Assembly (NCBI GenBank): GCA_946478895.1
Contig: CAMLDY010000094.1
Location: 1 to 9,910 of the forward strand
From: an uncultured Gemmatimonadota bacterium
GTDB taxonomy: Bacteria > Gemmatimonadota > Gemmatimonadetes > Gemmatimonadales > Gemmatimonadaceae
Direction of reading: 5' to 3'
DNA length: 9,910 nucleotides
The notes beneath the pieces are model-generated. The model ran no database searches. It was not told the origin of the DNA and was given only the letters and a program-made list of their open reading frames with translations. The position numbers and the translations under genes were made by a program. How positions within the stretch are numbered: the stretch's first letter is position 1; every line of letters begins with the position of its first letter. Positions 1-6,467 of this stretch are shown here, piece by piece.

Positions 1-1004
1 CGCGCGAGGAACTCGGTGGCGAGCAGCTTGATGTCGCCAATGCGCTCGCGCAGCGGCGGGAGGAACAGCTCGACGACCGCGAGGCGATAGTACAGGTCTT
101 CGCGCAGGTCGTTCTCGGAGAGAGCCTTCTGCAAGTCGCGATTGGTCGCGGCAAGTATGCGGATGTCGACCTCGATCTCCTTCTTTCCGCCGAGCCGGCG
201 GATGGATCTGGATTCGATCGCGCGCAGCAGCTTGACCTGAATGTCGGGCGGCATCTCCGCGACCTCGTCGAGGAAGATCGTCCCGCCGTCGGCCATCTCG
301 AATGCGCCCGGCTTCTCATTGACCGAGCCGGTGAAGGCGCCCTTCTCGTGTCCGAACAGCTCGTTCTCGAGGATGTCCTTGGGAAGCGCGGCGCAATTGA
401 GCGCGAAGAATGGGCCTTTTGCGCGCTCGCTCTTGGCGTGGACCGCGCGCGCGACGAGCTCCTTGCCCGTACCGGATTCGCCGAAGATCAACACGCTCGC
501 ATTGGACGGGGCGACGGCTTCAATGATCTGATAGACCGCGCGCATTTCCTCGGACTGCCCGGTGAGCTCTCCGAAATGAGTGAGCCCCTCGAGCTTGGAC
601 GAGAGCTCGCGATTTTTTTGCTGGACGTTGAATTTCTCGAGGGCCTTCGGGATCAGCGCCTTCAGTCGATTCAGCTTGTCTGCAGTGAGCGGCTTTTCGA
701 CGTAATCGTACGCACCTTCGCGCATCGCCTGAACGGCCGAGTCGACCGTCGCCTGACCGGTGACGATGATGCACTCGGTGGGGATGGCGCGGGTCTGCAG
801 CTCCTTGAGTAGCGCCAGGCCGTCGACCTTGGGCATTTTCAGATCGGCGAGTACGACCCCAAACGCTTCCGCGCCTAGCTGGTCGAGCGCCTTCTGACCG
901 TCAACGGCCACGGCGACATCGTAACCCTCGTCGCGCAGAATCGCGCTCAACCCTTCCGTGATGGAACGGTCGTCGTCCGCGATGAGTACCTTCGCGTGCT
1001 TCAT
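1..1004 (-). CDS. Sigma-54-dependent NtrC-family response regulator (C-terminus off window)
   Basis: This encodes a two-component response regulator that would activate sigma-54 RNA polymerase. The first 334 residues are present; the end of the AAA+ domain and the expected Fis-type helix-turn-helix lie beyond the left edge. Residues 1-115 are a receiver domain with acidic pocket D10-D12, phospho-acceptor D54 (VVLADLKMP), T82 and K104 (EKPL). The AAA+ domain follows a linker: Walker A GESGTGKE with K181, the sigma-54 contact loop at 222-227, Walker B around D246-E247 (TIFLDEV), ATNRDL at 286-291 and the arginine-finger region REDLYYRL at 301-308. The contact loop reads GAFTGS instead of the usual GAFTGA. 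The ATG at 1004-1002 begins the receiver exactly where the family does (MKHAKVLIADDD) and lies 1 nt after the upstream stop, so translation is probably coupled. All domain motifs are seen directly; target genes are unknown. Confidence 0.95.
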   Translation of the reverse strand, partial: MKHAKVLIADDDRSITEGLSAILRDEGYDVAVAVDGQKALDQLGAEAFGVVLADLKMPKVDGLALLKELQTRAIPTECIIVTGQATVDSAVQAMREGAYDYVEKPLTADKLNRLKALIPKALEKFNVQQKNRELSSKLEGLTHFGELTGQSEEMRAVYQIIEAVAPSNASVLIFGESGTGKELVARAVHAKSERAKGPFFALNCAALPKDILENELFGHEKGAFTGSVNEKPGAFEMADGGTIFLDEVAEMPPDIQVKLLRAIESRSIRRLGGKKEIEVDIRILAATNRDLQKALSENDLREDLYYRLAVVELFLPPLRERIGDIKLLATEFLA

Positions 1005-1005
1005 T

Positions 1006-1458
1006 TCAGTCTTTGGAATGGCTCTTTCCTTCGGGCAAGATGGTTAATATAACGCTCGGACCGCGTTGCTCGACTCCCACGCCGATACGACTGGCCAGCC
1101 GTTCGATGTCGGACACAACGACTGTCGCTGCGTCGCCGTAAATCATTAGCTCGATTCGAGTTCCGGCGCCATGACCAGCCGCGGCTGAAAGAGTTCCCTG
1201 CGCCTGCGCGGCCAGCACGGAGCTGACCAGCGCGAGCAGACCATCCGCGAGGGAGCTCGCTTCACTGATCTGCGACGAGGCGCGCTCCGCATAGGTAGAT
1301 ATGTCCTCCGTAGTCCCCTGACGCGCCGCCCTGCTCCGAACGACCTCGACGTTCACCGACGCGCCGCTCAGCGCGTTTCGAATCTCATGGCCCGCGCGCC
1401 GAACGACCTCGCGGATTACCGGCGAAGCATCGGCGCCTCGGTGCCTTGTCTCAGTCAC
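1006..1458 (-). CDS. DHp-only, histidine-kinase-like protein (possible phosphotransferase)
   Basis: This 150-residue protein carries a histidine-kinase-type H-box, GHEIRNALSG, with candidate phospho-acceptor H24 followed by E25, R27 and N28; the usual Pro is Ala29. Residues about 12-50 and 52-85 look like the two helices of a DHp dimerisation hairpin. The remainder (about 95-145) appears to be a small strand-helix-strand region, with no N-box, DxGxG or other ATP-binding motif. It starts with GTG inside the last codons of the aldolase gene (8-nt overlap GTGACTGA) and ends 1 nt before the sigma-54 response regulator. No ATG is available and the GTG start leaves a complete DHp. Known proteins with a DHp plus degenerate ATPase region, such as Spo0B and ChpT, are phosphotransferases; a similar role with the adjacent regulator is inferred. 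It could instead be a non-catalytic remnant of a kinase. No signal peptide or membrane segment is seen. Confidence 0.8.
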   Translation of the reverse strand: MTETRHRGADASPVIREVVRRAGHEIRNALSGASVNVEVVRSRAARQGTTEDISTYAERASSQISEASSLADGLLALVSSVLAAQAQGTLSAAAGHGAGTRIELMIYGDAATVVVSDIERLASRIGVGVEQRGPSVILTILPEGKSHSKD

Positions 1459-2854
1459 TCAGATCCGCATCGTCGGGGGCTGCCTCGACAACCGCGAGAT
1501 CTGGATGCGGCTGCGGTCGGTGGTACTCGACGGGCTTCACGTAACGGTCCACAATGTCTCGCGTCTCGACGACCGCGAGCTGGGTGAACAGAAAGCTGAA
1601 CTTCTCGTCGTAGGCGCGGGCAAGGCGGGCCTTCACATCCGCTGGAAGATCCCAAAAGCGTTTCTTGAAGGGACCGAGTGCCTTCTTTCTGGTCTTGTAA
1701 AAAAACTGCTCGTCGGTGTCCGTCGGCTTGCGCTCATCCTTCGCGTTCTGCCGCAGCCAATCGTAGATCTCATTCCGGAACGAATCAGAGATGTTGTCGA
1801 ACAACATCGTCTGGAAATTGGTGGCGAGGTGAATCTCCGCCGTCTCGGTGCGGGGGAAGTTGTGGAAAGCGCTGTCGGGAAGCGTCGAGGCGCCGTGCTG
1901 CACTGCGCCGGCGAGCCCGTACTTCTCGCGCGCCACCCTGGAAAGCTTGGCCAGCGTGTCGAAATCGATTTTTACGTCGGCGATGCTGCCGTCGGCGAGC
2001 ACCACCCCGCCGTGCGTCGTACCCGACTGCACACTGATCTTCGACAGGCCCTCGGTGCCGCGCGAGCGGTTGGCGAGGGTCTTGTTGAACCCGTCCATGT
2101 AGGTGACGAGCTCTTCGACGGTGGAGTTTTCGGTGCCGACTTCACCGATCTCGCCGCCAATCGAAATGTTGACACCCTTCGGCTGGAGCTCACGCACCGT
2201 CAGCGCGATGTCCGCGCCTTGCTCGTAATTGGTACGCTGCTGCTCATTCAGATTCGGCTTGGAGAGATCGACGAGAGTGGATGTGTCCACGTCGATGTTG
2301 TAGAAGCCGGCTGCGATCGCCTCACGCGCCAGCTGCTTGACGCCGTTCACTTCGGTTACCGGGTCCACGGCGAACTTCTTCGCATTCACCTGGAAGTGGT
2401 CGCCCTGAATGAAGATCGGCCCACGGAAGCCTTCGCGAAGCGCGGCGGCCAGCATCACCGCCACATACTCGGCGGGACGCTGATCGGTGTACGCTATCTC
2501 CGAGCGGGCGATCTCCTGAATGAGTGCGCCGACCTTGAGTCTCACCGCGGTTCTGAACAGCGACCGGGCGGTGTCGTAAACCATCCCGCGAATGTTCATC
2601 GCCGGGACGGTGAACCCGCTGACCTTGCCCTGACCGCGCGCGATGTAGAGATCGTGAATGGACGACGGTTGCACGCCCACGGCCTGGCCGATCTCCCAGA
2701 TCAGCCAGCGAGCATCTTCACGATCGTCGGGCTCGCCGAAGACCGCGGTGTAGACAAGCTTGTCCATCGCCGGAGATGCGATGGCGGATTCGTCGTGGAC
2801 GGTGACCTTTCCATCGAGGACGGTCACGGCTTCTTTGAATGGATTCGTGAACAT
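1451..2854 (-). CDS. fba: Class II (zinc) aldolase, probably fructose-bisphosphate aldolase, long form
   Basis: The product is a 467-residue metal-dependent aldolase, expected to cleave or form fructose 1,6-bisphosphate in the cytoplasm. Class II landmarks appear in order: D152-H153 (QGDHFQ; catalytic Asp and first zinc His), a conserved Glu in GGEIGEVG (233-240), H281 (SGTTHGG) and H320 (QHGAST), matching the zinc and substrate sites of E. coli FbaA by pattern. It is longer than the usual 280-360 residues, with an N-terminal extension of about 100 residues and a C-terminal tail of about 100 rich in charged and aromatic residues. Spacing around GDH and AGFYNIDVD also recalls GatZ/KbaZ proteins, so another bisphosphate substrate is possible. 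The ATG at 2854-2852 lies 48 nt after pgi with no strong ribosome binding site. Placement beside pgi and pyk favours fructose-bisphosphate. The class II fold is well supported; exact substrate is inferred. Confidence 0.85.
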   Translation of the reverse strand: MFTNPFKEAVTVLDGKVTVHDESAIASPAMDKLVYTAVFGEPDDREDARWLIWEIGQAVGVQPSSIHDLYIARGQGKVSGFTVPAMNIRGMVYDTARSLFRTAVRLKVGALIQEIARSEIAYTDQRPAEYVAVMLAAALREGFRGPIFIQGDHFQVNAKKFAVDPVTEVNGVKQLAREAIAAGFYNIDVDTSTLVDLSKPNLNEQQRTNYEQGADIALTVRELQPKGVNISIGGEIGEVGTENSTVEELVTYMDGFNKTLANRSRGTEGLSKISVQSGTTHGGVVLADGSIADVKIDFDTLAKLSRVAREKYGLAGAVQHGASTLPDSAFHNFPRTETAEIHLATNFQTMLFDNISDSFRNEIYDWLRQNAKDERKPTDTDEQFFYKTRKKALGPFKKRFWDLPADVKARLARAYDEKFSFLFTQLAVVETRDIVDRYVKPVEYHRPQPHPDLAVVEAAPDDADLSD

Positions 2855-2902
2855 TTAGTGAAGGTCGTTGGGCTCCGCGCGTGTCGCAAGGGGTTGGCGG
2901 CG

Positions 2903-4279
2903 CTAAATGATCCAGCGTGGGTCGCTGCGCGGAAGCGAATCCCATTCCTTCTTTGCCGCGTCGGCTCCGGGGCGGCCCAGCAGTGCGTAGGCGAACTGTT
3001 TGCCCAGCTCCACGCCGGGTTGGTTGAAGGCGTCGATCCCGTAAAGCTGGCCGGCGTACGCAGTCGCGATCTCCAGAAACATCATGAGCTGGCCGACATG
3101 CTCCGGGTCGACGCGGTCGAGCTGGATCGTCATGTTCGGGCGACCGCGCCGCGCCAGCGCGCCGGCTGTCGCGCGCTGCTCGATGTCGATCAGCTCCCCA
3201 AGACTGTGACCGGTGAGATAGCCGAGCTCCTTCACGTCGGCAAAACCGGCGGGAATCTTCACATCGGTTGCGCGCTGGCCGATGGCGACGAACGTCACTG
3301 TCTTGTCGGCAGGTCCTTCCATGAACAGCTGCACCTGAGCGTGCTGATCAGTCGCGCCAAGCGCGGCAATCGGTGTCGAGCCGACGGACGTCCCATCAGG
3401 GCGCTTCTTGCCGAGGCTCTCCGCCCAGAGCTGGACAAACCAGGCCGCGAAGTCACGCAACGGATCCGAATACGGCATGAAGACGGCGATTGATTTCTCC
3501 AGCGAGGTGTCCGCCAGCCACTGGAGCATCGCGTAAACGCCGGCTGGATTTTTCCCCAGCTCCGCAGACGCACAGCGCTTCGCCATCTCACCCGCGCCGG
3601 CCAGCAGTGCCCGGACATCGATTCCAATCAATGCCGCCGGCAAAGTCCCGACGGGCGTCAGTACGCTGAATCTTCCGCCGACGCTCGGGGGAATCTCGAG
3701 TGCGGGAACACCGAGGCGCTCCGCCAGCGGACGCAAAGCGCCCTGTTTTGGATCGGTAACGAACACCATCTGCTTTCTGACGTCGAGCTTCTCGGACACG
3801 ATACGGTCGTGCGCGATGAGAAACTGCGCCATCGTTTCAGCGGTCCCGCCCGACTTCGAGGTGACGATAAAGAGCGAACGATCGAGCCTGAGCCGCGCGA
3901 GGAGCGCGGCAATGGTTTCCGGATCGACGTTGTCGAGCACGTGCAGACGCGGAAATCCACCGCGCTCCTTTTCATTCAGCATGTTCCACCCACTGGGCCG
4001 TAACGCGGTGCGGAGCGCGATCGGACCCAGCGCTGACCCGCCGATGCCGAGGATCACGACATCGTCGTACTTGCCGCGAGCTGCGTCCGCGAACTGGATG
4101 GATTGTTCCAGGAGCCGAGTGTCCGACGGCAGATCGGCAAAGGTGACGGTGCCCTTCTTTCGCAGCTCGTCGAATCCACGGTACGCTGCCGAGAAGCGGT
4201 CCGCTGCTGAGGACCAGCTTTTTTGATCGATCCCGCCCGGCGAGATCATCATGTTGGAGTAGTCGAGTCGAAGCGACAT
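2903..4279 (-). CDS. pgi: Glucose-6-phosphate isomerase
   Basis: This cytoplasmic enzyme interconverts glucose 6-phosphate and fructose 6-phosphate. At 458 residues it matches the shorter bacterial form. Visible motifs are the sugar-phosphate loop LGIGGSALGP (77-86), TSKSGGTAET (140-149), PGI signature 1 around 198-211 (SVGGRFSVLTPVG), the catalytic-region Glu in WAESLGK (E287), H313 in DQHAQ, and signature 2 NQPGVELGK (419-427) ending in catalytic K427; Asn replaces the more usual Asp of that signature. Its ATG shares one base with the stop of the upstream MBL gene (TGATG), which points to coupled translation. The upstream sequence has only a weak AGG-like ribosome binding site. The aldolase follows 48 nt downstream, placing consecutive upper-glycolysis steps next to each other. 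The gene appears intact. Confidence 0.97.
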   Translation of the reverse strand: MSLRLDYSNMMISPGGIDQKSWSSAADRFSAAYRGFDELRKKGTVTFADLPSDTRLLEQSIQFADAARGKYDDVVILGIGGSALGPIALRTALRPSGWNMLNEKERGGFPRLHVLDNVDPETIAALLARLRLDRSLFIVTSKSGGTAETMAQFLIAHDRIVSEKLDVRKQMVFVTDPKQGALRPLAERLGVPALEIPPSVGGRFSVLTPVGTLPAALIGIDVRALLAGAGEMAKRCASAELGKNPAGVYAMLQWLADTSLEKSIAVFMPYSDPLRDFAAWFVQLWAESLGKKRPDGTSVGSTPIAALGATDQHAQVQLFMEGPADKTVTFVAIGQRATDVKIPAGFADVKELGYLTGHSLGELIDIEQRATAGALARRGRPNMTIQLDRVDPEHVGQLMMFLEIATAYAGQLYGIDAFNQPGVELGKQFAYALLGRPGADAAKKEWDSLPRSDPRWII

Positions 4280-5058
4280 CAGTTGACCTGGACGGTAAGT
4301 CCGTCGAATGCAGGAGCGATTCCGCGCGGCAGCTCCTTCTCGAGATCCGCGTGCGCGGTGCGGTGGGTGAGGTGCGTGAGCCAGGTTTCCCGGGCGCCGA
4401 CCTTCTGCGCTGCGGTCACCGCTTCCGAAATGCTCAAGTGGGTTGGATGAGGCGTGCGAAAGAGAGCGTTGAGTACCAGCACATCGATGCCTCTGAAGGT
4501 TCGGATTGCATCGTCCGGCAGTTCCTTCGCGTCGGTGACATAGCCGAGGTTACCGATCCGATAGCCATAGACGGAGATCGGCCCGTGCGGAACGGCGACA
4601 GGAGTCACATCCACATCGGCAACGCGAAAGGTCTTGCCCGGCTCGACGCCGTGAGCGCGGCCTTCAGGCTTGCTCGTCCCCGGCAGCGCCTTGACCGAGT
4701 CGTCGAATATGTATGTGAATCGTTTGGCCAGTCGGGCCATGGTGTCCGTCGGACCGTACATGTCGATGGGGCCCGCACCAAGATCGGACAGTGCGCGAAT
4801 GTCGTCGATGCCGTGCACGTGATCGGCGTGATCGTGGGTGAAGAGAATTGCGTCGACGTGACTGACACCGGCGTTAATGAGCTGAAGCCTCAGCTCCGGC
4901 GGCGTGTCGATGAGGATGTTGGCCTTGCCGTCGGTCTGTACGATTGCTCCGACGCGTGTCCTCCTATCCCTGGGGTCCGATGATCTGCACACCTCGCACG
5001 AGCAGCCGATCTGCGGGATCCCGAAACTGGTCCCGGTGCCGAGGAAGGTGAGTTTCAG
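4279..5058 (-). CDS. PhnP-like MBL-fold metal-dependent phosphodiesterase
   Basis: This is a 259-residue metallo-beta-lactamase-fold hydrolase of the PhnP type; PhnP hydrolyses cyclic phosphodiesters such as phosphoribosyl 1,2-cyclic phosphate. Two-metal-site residues seen are H75, H77, D79, H80 (THDHADH), H158, D176 and H229. The N-terminal C19, C21 and C24 plus H232 match the PhnP structural zinc site. I start at CTG (5058-5056) because the in-frame stretch from there, LKLTFLGTGTS, is the family N-terminus, GGAG lies 5 nt upstream, and the CTG overlaps the pyk stop as CTGA. The first conventional start, GTG at 4992, would delete the first strand and two of the three cysteines. No ATG, GTG or TTG was found in frame between 5058 and about 5100. 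The gene ends overlapping the pgi start. The substrate is unknown; removing cyclic sugar-phosphate by-products would suit this operon, but that is inference. Confidence 0.88.
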   Translation of the reverse strand: MKLTFLGTGTSFGIPQIGCSCEVCRSSDPRDRRTRVGAIVQTDGKANILIDTPPELRLQLINAGVSHVDAILFTHDHADHVHGIDDIRALSDLGAGPIDMYGPTDTMARLAKRFTYIFDDSVKALPGTSKPEGRAHGVEPGKTFRVADVDVTPVAVPHGPISVYGYRIGNLGYVTDAKELPDDAIRTFRGIDVLVLNALFRTPHPTHLSISEAVTAAQKVGARETWLTHLTHRTAHADLEKELPRGIAPAFDGLTVQVN

Positions 5059-6467
5059 ACAGTCTCCACCTTCAGCAGGTTGGTGGTTCCTGGCATATCG
5101 AACGGGACGCCCGCTGTGACGATGATTCGATCCCCGCGTGAGGCAAGCTCACGCTGGTTGACCACGCCTTTGGTCTGTTCCATCATCTCATCGTAGTCGG
5201 AGCAGTGCGGCACCAGCTCCGGCACCACTCCCCACACGAGCGCCAACTGACGGTACGTGCGATTCTCGTCCGTCAGCGCCAGAATCGGCACTGGCGGTCG
5301 CTTTGAAGCGACGACGCGCGCCGAAAATCCACTCTTGGTGAAGACGGCGATGAGAGGAGCGTGCAGCATCCCGACGGCAGCCACCGTGGCCGCGGCGATC
5401 GCCCCTTCGGTGGTGACAACGCCATCTCCCTGCTCCGCGCCCGCGAATGGCGTCACCGGAGGATGCGTCTCGATTTCCTTGATGATCCGCGTCATCGCCT
5501 CCACGGCGAGCCGCGGATAGGCGCCAGCAGCCGTCTCGGCGGACAGCATCACCGCGTCGGTTCCATCCATGATCGCGTTGGCGACATCGCTCGCCTCGGC
5601 GCGAGTCGGGCGTGGATGCTCGATCATCGACTCGAGCATCTGGGTCGCGGTGATCACCGGCCGGCCGTAGCTGTTGGCGAGGCGGATGATGCGCTTCTGG
5701 GCACCCGGCACTGCCTCGAACGGAAGCTCGACGCCGAGATCGCCGCGAGCCACCATGACGGCGTCGGTGGCGCGGACGATCGCTTCGATGTTCTGGAGGG
5801 CAACGTCCTTCTCGATCTTCGCGACTACGAGCAGCCACTTCGGAATCATCTTGCGCAGGGACTCGATGTCCTCGGCGCGGCGCACGAAGCTCAGGGCGAG
5901 ATAATCCACTTGCTGATCGACCGCGAAGCGAATGTCGGCGGCGTCCTTTTCGGTGATCGATGGAGCCGAGACCTGAATGCCGGGGAGGTTGAGACCCTTG
6001 TGACTCTTGAGCTCACCGCCATTCAGCACGCGTGCCTTGACGCGCGAGTCGCCAACCTCGAGCGCCACCAGCTCGATCAGTCCGTCGTTGATCAGGATGC
6101 GGTCGCCGACGCGGACGTCGTGCGCAAGCTGATCGTAGGTGACCGGGATCTCACCGCCGCGCTCTTCGCCTTCGTGGACTAACGTCACGTCCTCGCCGAC
6201 TTCCAGCATCAGAGGCGCGGGCAGGTCTCCGATCCTGATGCGCGGACCTTGTAAATCCCCGAGAATCGCGATCGGTCTCCCGGAGTCCTTCGCCAGGCGC
6301 CGAACGAGGGCGATCGTAGCGGCGTGCTGCTCGTGGGTCCCATGAGAGAAGTTCACCCGGGCCACGTTCATGCCGGCCTCGATCAGACCGCCGATAGTTT
6401 CACCAGTCGCGGTCGAGGGGCCAAGTGTGCAGACGATCTTGGTGCGGGGCGTGTAGATGCCGGTCAC
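5055..6467 (-). CDS. pyk: Pyruvate kinase
   Basis: Pyruvate kinase transfers phosphate from phosphoenolpyruvate to ADP in the last step of glycolysis. The 470-residue protein has the family length and motifs: PRTKIVCTLGPS (7-18), NFSHGTHEQH (39-48), DLQGPRIRIG (71-80), the active-site signature with K217 and E219 (VVAKIEK), metal and phosphate site RGDLGVELP (241-249), and ATQMLESM followed by HPRPTRAEASDVANA (274-298). The C-terminal domain extends to residue 470. It starts with GTG overlapping the transaldolase stop by four bases (GTGA); this GTG gives the correct N-terminus and no ATG competes. Its own stop overlaps the probable CTG start of the MBL gene. The gene looks intact. Allosteric control cannot be read from the sequence. 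Confidence 0.97.
   Translation of the reverse strand: MTGIYTPRTKIVCTLGPSTATGETIGGLIEAGMNVARVNFSHGTHEQHAATIALVRRLAKDSGRPIAILGDLQGPRIRIGDLPAPLMLEVGEDVTLVHEGEERGGEIPVTYDQLAHDVRVGDRILINDGLIELVALEVGDSRVKARVLNGGELKSHKGLNLPGIQVSAPSITEKDAADIRFAVDQQVDYLALSFVRRAEDIESLRKMIPKWLLVVAKIEKDVALQNIEAIVRATDAVMVARGDLGVELPFEAVPGAQKRIIRLANSYGRPVITATQMLESMIEHPRPTRAEASDVANAIMDGTDAVMLSAETAAGAYPRLAVEAMTRIIKEIETHPPVTPFAGAEQGDGVVTTEGAIAAATVAAVGMLHAPLIAVFTKSGFSARVVASKRPPVPILALTDENRTYRQLALVWGVVPELVPHCSDYDEMMEQTKGVVNQRELASRGDRIIVTAGVPFDMPGTTNLLKVETV
5056..5070 (-). promoter_or_regulatory. Ribosome binding site and CTG start of MBL gene
   Basis: On the minus strand GGTGGAG (5070-5064) is followed after 5 nt by CTG (5058-5056), which overlaps the TGA of pyk. 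The spacing suits a Shine-Dalgarno site, and CTG is the only start-like codon that gives the PhnP-type N-terminus. The site lies within the last codons of pyk, as expected for coupled translation. Confidence 0.65.

Noticed and set aside
2855..2902. Possible separate promoter in the pgi-aldolase gap
   Set aside because: A TTGCGA has no suitable -10 box at 16-18 nt, and CTAAAT overlaps the aldolase start; neither is convincing.
1505..3493. 662-codon open frame on the plus strand across the aldolase and pgi genes
   Set aside because: It is antisense to two well-supported enzymes, has no recognisable motif and is rich in Arg, Leu, Val and His, as expected from reading GC-rich genes backwards.
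4990..4992. GTG as the start of the MBL gene
   Set aside because: It removes the first beta strand and two metal-binding cysteines and leaves 63 nt of clearly coding sequence unused; CTG at 5058 explains the data better.
5361..6182. 273-codon open frame on the plus strand opposite pyruvate kinase
   Set aside because: Composition is dominated by Arg, His, Asp and Leu with no domain, and it lies wholly within an intact conserved gene.
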